DNA of 64,000 nucleotides from Afipia sp049747295 (GCF_049747295.1 NZ_JBMHJM010000001.1:4898001-4962000), one strand, 5' to 3'; positions 32,534-41,764 are shown, numbered from the stretch's first letter. A program made the numbers and translations. Notes: a model not told the origin generated them from the sequence alone.

Positions 32534-34786
32534 ATGGGAAAAAGACTGATTCCGCCAGAACCGATGGACATCCAGGAGGTCGCCCTCCGTGAGGCGCTCG
32601 AGGAGCGTTACCTCGCCTATGCGCTGTCCACCATCATGCACCGGGCACTGCCGGACGCCCGTGACGGCCTGAAGCCCGTTCATCGCCGCATTCTTTATGG
32701 GATGCGGTTGCTGCGGCTCGACCCCGGCACGCCGTTCAAGAAGTCCGCCAAGATCGTCGGCGACGTGATGGGTAGTTTCCATCCGCATGGCGACCAGTCG
32801 ATCTACGACGCGCTGGTCCGTCTCGCGCAGGACTTTGCCTCGCGCTACCCGCTGGTCGACGGGCAGGGCAACTTCGGCAATATCGACGGCGACAACCCGG
32901 CCGCGTACCGCTACACCGAAGCGCGTATGACGGAAGTCGCGCGGCTGCTGCTGGAAGGCATCGACGAAGATGCCGTCGAGTTCCGCGCCAATTACGACGG
33001 CCAGTCGAAAGAGCCAGTGGTTCTGCCCGGCGCGTTTCCGAACCTTCTGGCGAACGGCTCTCAAGGTATTGCGGTCGGCATGGCGACCGCCATCCCACCG
33101 CACAACGCGGCTGAACTCTGCGACGCCGCGCTGCATCTGATCGACAAGCCTGCGACCAAGACACGTGGCCTGCTGCGCTATGTGAAGGGTCCGGACTTTC
33201 CGACCGGCGGCATCGTGGTGGATTCCCAGGAGGTCATTGCAGAGGCCTACACCACCGGACGTGGCGCCTTTCGTGTGCGCTCGAAGTGGCACAAGGAAGA
33301 AGGCGCTCGCGGCGCCTGGAATATCGTCGTCACCGAAATTCCGTGGCTGGTGCAGAAGTCGCGCCTGATCGAGCGCATCGCTGAACTGCTCAACGAGAAG
33401 AAGCTGCTGCTGGTTGGCGATATCCGCGACGAGTCCGCCGAAGACGTCCGCATCGTCATCGAGCCGAAGACGCGCAACGCTGATCCTGAAGTGCTGATGG
33501 AGACGCTGTTCAAGCAGACCGAGCTTGAAAGCCGCATCTCGCTCAACCTCAACGTCCTGGTGAAAGGCCGCATCCCGAAGGTCCTCGGCTTGGCCGAGTG
33601 CCTGCGCGAGTGGCTCGATCATCTGCGCGACGTGCTGCTGCGCCGCTCGAACCATCGCAAGGGCCAGATCGAGCATCGCCTCGAAGTCCTCGGCGGCTAT
33701 CTCGTCGCGTATCTCAACATCGACAAGGTCATCAAGATCATCCGCACCGAGGATGAGCCCAAGCCGGTCTTGATGAAGACCTTCAAGCTGACTGAAATCC
33801 AGGCGGAAGCCATTCTGAACATGCGGCTGCGCAGCTTGCGCAAGCTGGAAGAGATGGAAATCCGCGGCGAAGACCGGGAACTGCGTGCCGAATTGAAAGG
33901 CATCAACGCTGTGCTCGCGTCGGAGGATGAGCAGTGGAAGAAGGTTGGCGAAGGGGTCAAGAAGGTTCGTGACCTGTTCGGGCCGAAGACGCCGCTCGGC
34001 AAGCGCCGCACCCAATTTGCGGACGCGCCTGAGCACGATCTTGCTGCCATCGAGGAGGCCCTGGTCGAGCGCGAGCCGATCACGGTGGTCATGTCCGAGA
34101 AAGGCTGGGTGCGTACGCTGAAAGGCCACGTCACCGATCTTTCGAGCCTTGCGTTCAAGACGGACGACAGTCTGGGCTATGCGTTCTTTGCCGAGACCAC
34201 ATCGAAGCTGACGTTGTTTGCAAGCAATGGCCGCTTCTACACGCTCGATGCCCAGAAACTGCCGGGCGGTCGCGGTCATGGCGATCCGGTCCGCATGATG
34301 ATCGACATGGAAGGCGATGCCGATATCGTTTCACTGTTCGTGAGCAAGGGCGGCCGCAAGTTTCTGGTCGCGAGCCAGGACGGGCAGGGCTTCGTCGTCA
34401 ATGAGGATGACGTCGCCGCCAACACCCGCAAGGGCAAGCAGGTTCTCAACGTAACGGCGCCGAACAAGGCTGCGGCGATTGCCACGGTCAATGGCGATAC
34501 CGTCGCGGTGATCGGCGAGAACCACAAGATGGTGATCTTCCCGTTGGACCAGATCCCGGAAATGGCTCGCGGGCGTGGTGTGCGTCTGCAGCGCTACAAG
34601 GACAAGGGATTGTCCGACGTCATGACCTTCATCAACAAGGAAGGCATGACCTGGAAAGACACCGCGGGCCGCGAGCAGAGCCTGACGTCGAAAGAACTGA
34701 ACGACTGGCGCGGCAATCGGGGCGATGCGGGGCGGCTTGCCAACGGTTTCCCGAAGTCGAACAAGTTCGGCAAAGTGATCGAATAA
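32534..34786 (+). CDS. parC: DNA topoisomerase IV subunit A
   Basis: 750 residues. The N-terminal A-L-S-T-I-M-H-R-A-L-P-D-A-R-D-G-L-K-P-V-H-R-R-I-L-Y and the active-site Tyr in A-A-Y-R-Y-T-E-A-R-M are present, followed by the coiled-coil tower and a C-terminal beta-pinwheel. The lack of a strict GyrA box and the shorter length support ParC over GyrA. With ParE it decatenates daughter chromosomes. parE is not in the window. It reads as a single-gene unit and ends in a hairpin before the convergent membrane-protein gene. Confidence 0.95.
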   Translation: MGKRLIPPEPMDIQEVALREALEERYLAYALSTIMHRALPDARDGLKPVHRRILYGMRLLRLDPGTPFKKSAKIVGDVMGSFHPHGDQSIYDALVRLAQDFASRYPLVDGQGNFGNIDGDNPAAYRYTEARMTEVARLLLEGIDEDAVEFRANYDGQSKEPVVLPGAFPNLLANGSQGIAVGMATAIPPHNAAELCDAALHLIDKPATKTRGLLRYVKGPDFPTGGIVVDSQEVIAEAYTTGRGAFRVRSKWHKEEGARGAWNIVVTEIPWLVQKSRLIERIAELLNEKKLLLVGDIRDESAEDVRIVIEPKTRNADPEVLMETLFKQTELESRISLNLNVLVKGRIPKVLGLAECLREWLDHLRDVLLRRSNHRKGQIEHRLEVLGGYLVAYLNIDKVIKIIRTEDEPKPVLMKTFKLTEIQAEAILNMRLRSLRKLEEMEIRGEDRELRAELKGINAVLASEDEQWKKVGEGVKKVRDLFGPKTPLGKRRTQFADAPEHDLAAIEEALVEREPITVVMSEKGWVRTLKGHVTDLSSLAFKTDDSLGYAFFAETTSKLTLFASNGRFYTLDAQKLPGGRGHGDPVRMMIDMEGDADIVSLFVSKGGRKFLVASQDGQGFVVNEDDVAANTRKGKQVLNVTAPNKAAAIATVNGDTVAVIGENHKMVIFPLDQIPEMARGRGVRLQRYKDKGLSDVMTFINKEGMTWKDTAGREQSLTSKELNDWRGNRGDAGRLANGFPKSNKFGKVIE

Positions 34787-34820
34787 TCCGATCGGTGAGA
34801 GTTGTGCTGAAATTGACAAT

Positions 34821-34841
34821 GGGCCCGCCAAAAGCGGGTCC
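34821..34841. terminator. Hairpin between convergent parC and membrane-protein genes
   Basis: Stem GGGCCCGC / GCGGGTCC (one wobble) with a CAAAA loop, 34 bp after parC and 1 bp beyond the stop codon of the minus-strand gene. There is no long T-run. Confidence 0.5.
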
Positions 34842-34842
34842 A

Positions 34843-35589
34843 CTAGCTTTTGTAGGACTGCTTCAATCCGAAAGTCAGGATCAGCAATGTGATCCAGAGT
34901 CGGAGCATTGCGAAGCTGAAGATAAAGACGAAGAAGACGAGGTTCTTGAGAAACTGACTGTCGGATGAGGTTTGCCAGTACATCCGGATGGTGTCGCGGA
35001 CCAGTCCTTGCACGAAACTCAAGCCGATATAGACCGCGCCGAGAAACAGGATCGCGGCACAGAGCCAGACCCAGCGTCGTCCAAATTCGGCGATAGCCGC
35101 GAAGAAACGAACCTCGCCGTCGTTTGCGTCCGCCCCGACGATCATGAGCAGGACCAGCGTGGCGACAGTGGCGCTCCAGAATTTTGCAGCGGTGTTGAAT
35201 TGATCGAATGCCATGCCATCCACGCCAACCAATGAAATGATGGCGTAGGATGCTCCGCCGGCAGCCGCTACTGCGGCACACGCCCCAATCATCAAAAGCA
35301 GTGTTCGGCCAAATATGGCCCGCGCCAATCGGAACTGCTCCAGAGGCCCCAGCGAACCCAGATTGGTTTGACCGTGAGCGAGTTCAATCGAGCGACGCGC
35401 GACCAGGATGAATGCCTGCAGTATCGCGATATCTGCGCACACGATCGCGACGATTGACAGTAGCCCGCCGCGAAAGGCGATGACACGCAGGGCCGCAGCC
35501 AAGATCAGCCACGGCAACGCTTCGACAAAGCGCAGCGGGCCAAAGGATGTATCCGGCTTTACAAGTTGCTTTCGGAGCGCGATGGACAT
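34843..35589 (-). CDS. Multi-pass membrane protein of unknown function
   Basis: 248 residues with about six hydrophobic segments (roughly 25-40, 44-62, 90-115, 136-152, 172-195, 222-244). A cytoplasm-like N-terminus (K-Q-L-V-K-P-D-T-S) precedes them. No transporter or enzyme motif is recognised. Some of its loops carry charged pairs but nothing diagnostic. It stands between parC (convergent) and trmO (divergent). Confidence 0.7.
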   Translation of the reverse strand: MSIALRKQLVKPDTSFGPLRFVEALPWLILAAALRVIAFRGGLLSIVAIVCADIAILQAFILVARRSIELAHGQTNLGSLGPLEQFRLARAIFGRTLLLMIGACAAVAAAGGASYAIISLVGVDGMAFDQFNTAAKFWSATVATLVLLMIVGADANDGEVRFFAAIAEFGRRWVWLCAAILFLGAVYIGLSFVQGLVRDTIRMYWQTSSDSQFLKNLVFFVFIFSFAMLRLWITLLILTFGLKQSYKS

Positions 35590-35716
35590 TGGTGCATGAT
35601 CACAGGCAGCGATAAATGCTCCGTGCGCGTTTAGAGTAAAATTGAGTGAAAATTATCAGAATGTGAGCGCCTGTTGCTCTATGATGCTGATGTGCAGTGT
35701 CGAAGGAATGCAGAGC

Positions 35717-36211
35717 ATGGTCCGCTACAACGAAATCCGCGAAGGTGAAGTTGCCATCGAACCGCCGGCGCCGACCGATGCCGGTCTGGTGTTTATCGGC
35801 CGCATTCGCACGCCATGGACGGACCGCATGATGACGCCGCGACAGGGCAGGCACGATGGTCCGATCTGCCGGATCGAGATTTTTGAGCCTTGGGTGCAGG
35901 CGTTGCAGGGGCTTGATCAGTATAGCAAGGTCGAGGTGCTGTACTGGCTGCATCAGTCGCGCCGCGATTTGGTGCTGCAAAGTCCGGCGAGTGACGGCAC
36001 AACACGCGGGACCTTCTCGCTCCGCTCGCCTGTCCGTCCAAATCCGATCGGCACATCGGTTGCTAAATTCGTCGGGATCGAAGGAGCAACGGTGCTCGTG
36101 CGCGGCCTCGATTGTCTCGACGGCACGCCGTTGATCGATCTCAAGCCTGATCGCTGTCAGTTCACCCCGATCGCTCCGCCGCAGGCAGGCGATTTTGAAG
36201 TGGAAGCCTGA
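35717..36211 (+). CDS. trmO: tRNA (N6-threonylcarbamoyladenosine-A37) methyltransferase TrmO/TsaA family
   Basis: 164 residues from ATG 35717; another Met three codons earlier shares GAAGGA at 35701-35706, and the frame opens at 35642. The beta-barrel family motifs are visible: G-R-I-R-T-P-W, a Y-W-L-H-Q-S-R-R-D turn, and F-S-L-R-S-P-V-R-P-N-P-I-G-T-S-V followed by L-D-G-T-P-L-I-D-L-K-P. In E. coli the homologue methylates N6 of t6A37 in tRNA-Thr using SAM. Assignment to that reaction here is by homology. It is a lone gene. Confidence 0.88.
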   Translation: MVRYNEIREGEVAIEPPAPTDAGLVFIGRIRTPWTDRMMTPRQGRHDGPICRIEIFEPWVQALQGLDQYSKVEVLYWLHQSRRDLVLQSPASDGTTRGTFSLRSPVRPNPIGTSVAKFVGIEGATVLVRGLDCLDGTPLIDLKPDRCQFTPIAPPQAGDFEVEA

Positions 36212-36306
36212 TCAGCTTTCAGCGCCGAGCGAATGACATCGCCATGAAGTCTTCAAGCGAAATAAACTTCGCTCGGATCATATTGGCTGGCACATTCTCT
36301 ACATGA

Positions 36307-36497
36307 ATTAAATCGTGAACGTTGACCCGCGAACTGGGTATTGACGGGACTCTATGTGTCAATTTAATCAGGCTCTGTATTTAATTTATTATTTTCAGGC
36401 GGACGCCTTATTTAATTCTTGGGAAGAATGAGGCGGATGAATTGGATCTTTGTTGGTTCAGGAGCTGGTTGCGCAGCAATTTGCCAAGGAGAAAAAC
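36307..36497 (+). promoter_or_regulatory. AT-rich promoter/leader of RTX-like gene 1
   Basis: This region is homologous to 38252-38467 before RTX-like gene 2. Shared blocks, in order: ATTAAATCGTGAACG, TATTGACGGG (a possible -35 at 36341), TTTATTATT, CTTATTTAATTC, GTTGGTTCAG and AAGGAG before the ATG. It is much richer in A/T than the surrounding genome. AT-rich promoters of this kind are typical targets of MucR/Ros-type regulators in rhizobia, which is an inference. Confidence 0.6.
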
Positions 36498-38096
36498 ATG
36501 GCCAATTCCACAAAGAGCCAAAGCGTTCAACAATTGATCGGGGTTGATGATTTTTTTAGCACTCAAGACTTTGACTGGCTTTCTCTCATCAATCCCATCA
36601 ACAATTTGATTGTCGGCACGCGGCGCGACGACGTTCTCAGCACAGGGGGCGACGGTGACATCGTCTTCGGGCTTGGCCGCAATGATCAGTTAAGCAGCGC
36701 GTTCAATCGCACTGCGCTGCTCGGCGGCACTGGTCACGATACGCTGACGACCGAGGTTCTCGTCCCAACGGCCGGCACTGATCCGATTCATGGCCTTGCT
36801 GTTCAATTCGGCGGATCCGGCCACGACAGCCTCGATGCAACGGTGACGTTGCAGGGTGCGAGCGGCGCGCCCGGCGGTAGCCGAGCCGTTATCGCGGAAG
36901 TCCTGCAAGATGGCGGAGGCGGCAACGACACCATCAATGCAACAGCGCATATCTCGCCGGCGCTTGTGTTCGGCGATGTCACCACACAAACCCATGTTCT
37001 CGGCGGCACTGGAAACGATACGATAAATGCCGTTGCCGACGCGCAGGGCGCGATCGACATCAGCACCGCCATCAACGAGGTCGATGGCGGCTCCGGTAAC
37101 GACCACATCACGGTTCATGCTGTAACGGAGTTGAATGCGTTCCGCGGCAGTGCCAGCAACACCGTTTACGGGGGTGACGGCAACGATGTTGTGGACGCAT
37201 CCGCAGTGGGCCAATCCCAGAACACGGGACTGGTATCAAACGAGCTTCATGGCGGACGCGGCGATGACATGTTGACCGCCTCAAACTTGACGGACTCCAA
37301 TTCGCGCGCGCCGATTGGTGTCAACAACCTCTGGGGCGATGAGGGCAACGATGTTCTGGTCGCAACCCATACCACCGACGGCGAGAATCGGGTTACCGAC
37401 GTGACCAACCATCTCGACGGCGGGACGGGCAACGACAGCCTGACAGCCAGCTCCACTGCGCTGTCAGCCCTTGGCGCCGTTACTGCTCTCAATCAACTCG
37501 ACGGAGATGATGGGCGCGATAGCCTCACGGCGACAATCAACGCGGATTCAGGTGTCGGCGAGTACCACGTCTCGAACGTCTTGAACGGCGGCGCCGGCAA
37601 CGACAGCCTGACAGCTTTCCTGTCCACCGGGCCCGCTGCGAATGCCACGGCTAACTCCACGGCGGAAAATCATCTCGATGGTGGCGGGGGCAATGACGTT
37701 CTCACCGCAACGGTCGCGCCGGGCTCGCTTGGGACGAGTTTCCTCAATGGTGGAACAGGCAATGACCAACTCACGGTCATCGGCGGATCGGACAACGAAC
37801 TCCATGGCGGTGACGGCAGGGATGTCCTGACCGGCGGCATTGCCAACGATCATATGTTTGGAGACAGCGGTGCGGACCGGTTCGTGTTTGCGGCCGACAG
37901 CGGCCACGACACCGCCGACTTCACCAAGGGCGACAAGATCGACGTGACGGCGTTGGCCTCGGAGGGCATCCACAATATCGGTGATCTCGATATCGAGATC
38001 ACCGGCGGCAACACCGTTGTTCACTTCGATGCCAGCAACGACGTGACGATCGCCGGCGTGAAGAGCCTCACAGCCGGTGACTTCTGGTTCGCGTGA
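36498..38096 (+). CDS. RTX-like calcium-binding secreted protein, paralogue 1
   Basis: 532 residues from ATG 36498 with AAGGAG at 36486-36491. The N-terminus (S-V-Q-Q-L-I-G-V-D-D-F-F) has no Sec signal. From about residue 45 to 470 there are roughly 14 G-G-x-G-[NHRD]-D-x-[LI] nonapeptide motifs, but instead of running in tandem most are 30-50 residues apart, separated by Ala/Thr/Ser-rich strands. The last three are closely spaced, followed by A-D-R-F-V-F-A-A and a C-terminal domain ending D-F-W-F-A. Known for RTX proteins: type I secretion with a C-terminal signal and calcium-induced folding outside. No type I exporter is nearby. 544-residue paralogue follows. Confidence 0.82.
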   Translation: MANSTKSQSVQQLIGVDDFFSTQDFDWLSLINPINNLIVGTRRDDVLSTGGDGDIVFGLGRNDQLSSAFNRTALLGGTGHDTLTTEVLVPTAGTDPIHGLAVQFGGSGHDSLDATVTLQGASGAPGGSRAVIAEVLQDGGGGNDTINATAHISPALVFGDVTTQTHVLGGTGNDTINAVADAQGAIDISTAINEVDGGSGNDHITVHAVTELNAFRGSASNTVYGGDGNDVVDASAVGQSQNTGLVSNELHGGRGDDMLTASNLTDSNSRAPIGVNNLWGDEGNDVLVATHTTDGENRVTDVTNHLDGGTGNDSLTASSTALSALGAVTALNQLDGDDGRDSLTATINADSGVGEYHVSNVLNGGAGNDSLTAFLSTGPAANATANSTAENHLDGGGGNDVLTATVAPGSLGTSFLNGGTGNDQLTVIGGSDNELHGGDGRDVLTGGIANDHMFGDSGADRFVFAADSGHDTADFTKGDKIDVTALASEGIHNIGDLDIEITGGNTVVHFDASNDVTIAGVKSLTAGDFWFA

Positions 38097-38191
38097 GGCG
38101 TTTCAGCCTCATGCGGTGAGGGGGAGGTTTCAGCCTGCAGATTCTCGCCGGGCTGGAAGCCTGAAAGATAGCCGTGATTGCGCGTGCGATC

Positions 38192-38209
38192 GGGGGTCCA
38201 AAAACCCCC
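38192..38209 (+). terminator. Hairpin downstream of RTX-like gene 1
   Basis: GGGGGT / ACCCCC-type stem with a CCAAAA loop, 96 bp after the stop codon. It is preceded by GAAAGATAGCCG, a block also found before the hairpin after gene 2. There is no T-run, so its action is uncertain. Confidence 0.5.
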
Positions 38210-38251
38210 ATCGCCGCGTTTAAATGCGCCCATCCAATTTTCCCGAACTGA

Positions 38252-38467
38252 ATTAAATCGTGAACGCTGGCCCGTGAGGCCGGTATTGACGGGCATTTTC
38301 CGGGCGGTGTAATCAAGGGTTGTGTAATCAGGGGTTGTGATTTTGATTTATTATTATTATTCGGCGAGGCCTCTTATTTAATTCCTTAAGGGTGGTTGGC
38401 CTCGCGCGAGTTGGAATCCTGTTGGTTCAGACACTGGTCACTTAGCCATTTGCCAAAGGAGGAAAAC
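38252..38467 (+). promoter_or_regulatory. AT-rich promoter/leader of RTX-like gene 2
   Basis: Same blocks as the leader of gene 1: ATTAAATCGTGAACG, TATTGACGGG (38284-38293), TTTATTATTATTATT, CTTATTTAATTC, GTTGGTTCAG and AAAGGAGG before the ATG. There is also a doubled GTAATCA-GGGTTGT at about 38308-38340 not seen before gene 1. Confidence 0.6.
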
Positions 38468-40102
38468 ATGGCCCCCAGGAAAAGCCAGAGCGTTCAATCA
38501 TTGACTGCCGATGATCTTTTGAGTGCTCAAGATTACGATTGGCTGTCTCTCATCGATCCCATCAATAATTTGATTATCGGAACACCACACGACGATACCC
38601 TCAGTGCGGGCGCCGAGGGCGATGTCGTCTTCGGACTTGGTCGCAATGATCAGTTGAGTAGCATCTTCAACCGCACCGCACTGATCGGCGACACCGGTAG
38701 CGATACGCTGACAACCAATGTTTTGGTTCCTACTGCCAGAGCGCCCGGGCAGGGCAATGATCCGATTCATGGGCTTGCGGTCCAGTATGGCGGAGCCGGT
38801 GACGATAGCCTCGACGCCACTGTAACCTTGCAGCGCGCAATGAGTGGATCGCCGACCGACAGCAGGGTTATCACCGCCGAAGTCCTGCAGGATGGCGGAG
38901 CAGGTAACGACACCATCAATGCAGTGGCAAATATCTCGCCGGCTGCCCCGCAATCGGCGGTGTTCGGCAATGTCACGGCCACAACCCACGTTCTCGGCGG
39001 TGCGGGCGATGACACCATCAACGCTGTTGCGGATGCGCGTGGCGCGCTCAACATCAGCATTGCTATCAACGTCGTGGATGGCGGCTCAGGCAACGACCAT
39101 ATTACCGCTCATGCTGATACAGACATCGTCGCGTTTCGCGGCAGTGCGAGCAATACTCTGTTCGGCGGCGACGGTAGCGACGTTTTGGACGCATCTGCTG
39201 AAGGCCGCTCCCTCACTACGGATCTGGTATCGAATGAGCTCCACGGCGGGCGCGGCGACGACATGCTCACCGCATTCAACTACACGTCCTCGAATTCACG
39301 CGCACCGGTTGGTGTGAACAACCTGTGGGGGGATGAAGGCGACGATGTCCTAGTGGCGACCCATGTTGCGCGGCTTGACAACTCGATCTCGAATGCGACC
39401 AATTTTCTCGATGGCGGCACGGGTAACGACAGTCTGACGGCGAATTCCACGCTGCAGGGTGGTGTTATTCGCGGCCTCAATCAACTCGAGGGAGGGGATG
39501 GGGGAGATAGTCTCACGGCGCATCTCGACGCTTTGGCTCGCGGCGGCCCCGGCGCCTCGGGTGATCTCTACCATGTCTCGAACGTCCTGAACGGTGGGAC
39601 CGGGAATGACAGCCTGACGGCTTTCCTGTCGACCGCGCCTGCCACGAGCATCACCGACAACTCCACTGCAGAAAATCATCTCGATGGCGGTGGTGGCAGC
39701 GATGTGCTCACCGCAACGGTCGCGTCCGGTTCGCTGGGGACGAGTTTTCTTGATGGCGGAGCAGGCAATGACCAACTCACCGTCATGGGCGGATCGAACA
39801 ACGTGCTTCACGGCGGCGACGGCAGGGACGTCCTGACCGGCGGCGTCGGCAATGACCAACTGTTCGGCGATGCCGGAGCGGATCGGTTCGTGTTTGCGGC
39901 CAGCAGCGGTCACGACACCGCCGACTTCACCAACGGCGACACGATCGATCTCACGGCGTTGGCCGGCGAGGGCATTCACAATATCGGCGATCTGGATATC
40001 GAGATCAGCAGTGGGAACACCGTTGTTCACTTCGATGCCAGCAACGACGTGACGATTGCCGGGTTGAAGACCCTCACAGCCGGTGATTTCTGGTTCGCGT
40101 AG
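38468..40102 (+). CDS. RTX-like calcium-binding secreted protein, paralogue 2
   Basis: 544 residues from ATG 38468, preceded by AAAGGAGG. It aligns with paralogue 1 over its whole length: the N-terminal D-Y-D-W-L-S-L-I-D-P-I-N-N-L-I-I-G-T, the widely spaced G-G-x-G-[ND]-D motifs and the near-identical C-terminal ~100 residues (D-R-F-V-F-A-A-S-S-G-H-D-T-A-D-F). Small insertions occur between motifs, mainly near residues 85-90 and 360. Promoter and 3' flanks are also duplicated, so a segment of about 1.9 kb was duplicated in tandem. Function unknown; a secreted calcium-dependent surface or matrix protein is the likely class. Confidence 0.82.
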   Translation: MAPRKSQSVQSLTADDLLSAQDYDWLSLIDPINNLIIGTPHDDTLSAGAEGDVVFGLGRNDQLSSIFNRTALIGDTGSDTLTTNVLVPTARAPGQGNDPIHGLAVQYGGAGDDSLDATVTLQRAMSGSPTDSRVITAEVLQDGGAGNDTINAVANISPAAPQSAVFGNVTATTHVLGGAGDDTINAVADARGALNISIAINVVDGGSGNDHITAHADTDIVAFRGSASNTLFGGDGSDVLDASAEGRSLTTDLVSNELHGGRGDDMLTAFNYTSSNSRAPVGVNNLWGDEGDDVLVATHVARLDNSISNATNFLDGGTGNDSLTANSTLQGGVIRGLNQLEGGDGGDSLTAHLDALARGGPGASGDLYHVSNVLNGGTGNDSLTAFLSTAPATSITDNSTAENHLDGGGGSDVLTATVASGSLGTSFLDGGAGNDQLTVMGGSNNVLHGGDGRDVLTGGVGNDQLFGDAGADRFVFAASSGHDTADFTNGDTIDLTALAGEGIHNIGDLDIEISSGNTVVHFDASNDVTIAGLKTLTAGDFWFA

Positions 40103-40187
40103 GCGTTGTGAGATCGGCGGAGGTTAGCCGCCCAGCCAGCTTCGGCGGGCTGGACGCTTGAAGATAGCCGAAGACGGCGCGTGCGAC

Positions 40188-40215
40188 GCGGGATTCCAGC
40201 GCTTGGGAATCCCGC
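40188..40215 (+). terminator. Hairpin downstream of RTX-like gene 2
   Basis: Perfect 10-bp stem GCGGGATTCC / GGAATCCCGC with an 8-nt loop, in the position matching the hairpin after gene 1, though the stem sequence is different. Confidence 0.5.
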
Positions 40216-40323
40216 TCACCGCGTTCACCCGTCGTGCCTGACATCCCTGTGGCGATCGCAATGATCCGAGGTGCCGATCGAGGTGACGGCGAGCTGGAAC
40301 TCGGACTGGTTACTTCTTTGCTC

Positions 40324-40340
40324 TTGCAAGTCACTTGCAA
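40324..40340. promoter_or_regulatory. Candidate metal-regulator operator upstream of mntH
   Basis: The palindrome TTGCAAGTCACTTGCAA has 8-bp perfect arms round a single central base, ending 29 bp before the mntH ATG. In Bradyrhizobium japonicum mntH is controlled by Mur, a Fur-family manganese sensor. This site fits such a dimer-binding operator, but the assignment is inference. Confidence 0.6.
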
Positions 40341-40369
40341 CTAGATCTTGATCTGTGCATAGTGCCGGC

Positions 40370-41749
40370 ATGGATGCAAAGACCCCCTTGAAGCCCGCGC
40401 CCGTGACAAGTGGCGCCAGTGAAATTTCTGTGGCCGGTGGCTGGCGCAACGCGCGAGGCGAACCGTCGCTGAGCGGCATGTTCGCCTCGGTCCGGATTGC
40501 GAAATCCGGTTCGTTTTGGCGCAAACTGGCGGCGTTCCTGGGACCGGGGTATCTCGTCGCCACAGGCTATATGGACCCCGGCAACTGGGCGACGTCGCTC
40601 GCCGGCGGCTCCAAGTTCGGCTATGCGCTGCTGACGGTGGCACTGATGTCCAACATCATGGCCATCATTCTGCAGGCGCTGTGCGCGCGGTTGGGTGTCG
40701 GGGCCGGGCGCGATCTTGCCCAGGCGTGCCGCGATGCTTTCCCCAAGCCGTTGGCCTGGCCGCTTTGGCTGCTCGCTGAAATCGCGATTGCCGCAACAGA
40801 CCTCGCGGAGATCATCGGCACCGCCATCGGCCTCAATCTCCTGTTCGGCATTCCGCTGGAGATCGGTGTCCTGATCACTGCCCTCGACGTCTTTCTCATT
40901 CTCGCGCTGCAGGCAGCGGGCTTCCGCTGGGTCGAGGCGTTCATTGTCGGCATGCTCGGGATTATCTCGGCCTGCTTTGCGATTCAGATCGCCATGGCCG
41001 ATCCGGACTGGGGCGAGGTGATCCGCGGTTTTGCGCCGACAACGGAGATTATCCGCAATCGGGAGATGCTCTACCTCGCGCTCGGCATTCTCGGCGCGAC
41101 GGTGATGCCGCACAATCTCTATTTGCACTCCGGACTCGTGCAGACGCGGAATTACGGACACAGCGTTCCCGAGAAGAAAGAAGCCATCAAGCTCGCGACG
41201 ATCGACTCCACCGTCGCGTTGTGTCTTGCGCTGCTGATCAATGCCTCGATCCTGATCCTTGCGGCCGCGACCTTTCACAAGGCCGGCAAGACCGACGTCG
41301 CCGAGCTTGAACAGGTGCACTCATTCCTGTCGCCGCTGCTCGGATCGGCATTGGCGCCAAGCCTGTTTGCGATTGCTCTGCTGTGCTGCGGCTTGAGTTC
41401 GACGGTGACGGCGACGCTGTCAGGCCAGATCGTGATGGAAGGCTTCATTAACATCAAGGTGGCGCCGTGGCTGCGACGCTTGATCACGCGCATGGTGGCG
41501 ATCATTCCGGCGGCGTTGGTGACGATCTGGTACGGCGAGAGGGGGACGGCCCAGCTCCTGATCTTCAGTCAGGTGGTGCTGAGCCTGCAGTTGCCTTTTG
41601 CAATCATCCCGCTGGTGATGTTCACGGCAAGCAAGGCCAAAATGGGCGAGTTCGTTGCCCCGCGCTGGCTGACGGTGTTGGCTGCGCTGATTGCCGCGCT
41701 CGTCGTGACACTGAATCTGAAGCTGCTGATCGACTTCGTCAGCGGATAA
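40370..41749 (+). CDS. mntH: NRAMP-family divalent metal (manganese) transporter
   Basis: 459 residues from ATG 40370 (a GTG five codons earlier is possible). The TM1 motif G-Y-M-D-P-G-N-W-A-T and the TM6 motif M-P-H-N-L-Y-L-H-S are the metal-binding hallmarks of NRAMP proteins. About eleven membrane segments follow the soluble N-terminal ~55 residues. It imports Mn2+ (and possibly Fe2+) with protons across the inner membrane. A palindromic candidate operator lies just upstream. It is convergent with the chemoreceptor gene. Confidence 0.95.
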   Translation: MDAKTPLKPAPVTSGASEISVAGGWRNARGEPSLSGMFASVRIAKSGSFWRKLAAFLGPGYLVATGYMDPGNWATSLAGGSKFGYALLTVALMSNIMAIILQALCARLGVGAGRDLAQACRDAFPKPLAWPLWLLAEIAIAATDLAEIIGTAIGLNLLFGIPLEIGVLITALDVFLILALQAAGFRWVEAFIVGMLGIISACFAIQIAMADPDWGEVIRGFAPTTEIIRNREMLYLALGILGATVMPHNLYLHSGLVQTRNYGHSVPEKKEAIKLATIDSTVALCLALLINASILILAAATFHKAGKTDVAELEQVHSFLSPLLGSALAPSLFAIALLCCGLSSTVTATLSGQIVMEGFINIKVAPWLRRLITRMVAIIPAALVTIWYGERGTAQLLIFSQVVLSLQLPFAIIPLVMFTASKAKMGEFVAPRWLTVLAALIAALVVTLNLKLLIDFVSG

Positions 41750-41764
41750 GGCGGTCGCCTTAAA

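Noticed and set aside
32528..34279. 583-codon frame antisense to parC
   Set aside because: It is a shadow of the parC gene; the plus-strand frame carries all ParC motifs.
36498..40102. Misassembly or artificial duplication of the RTX-like genes
   Set aside because: The copies differ throughout, including insertions and different hairpin stems, as expected for an old biological duplication.
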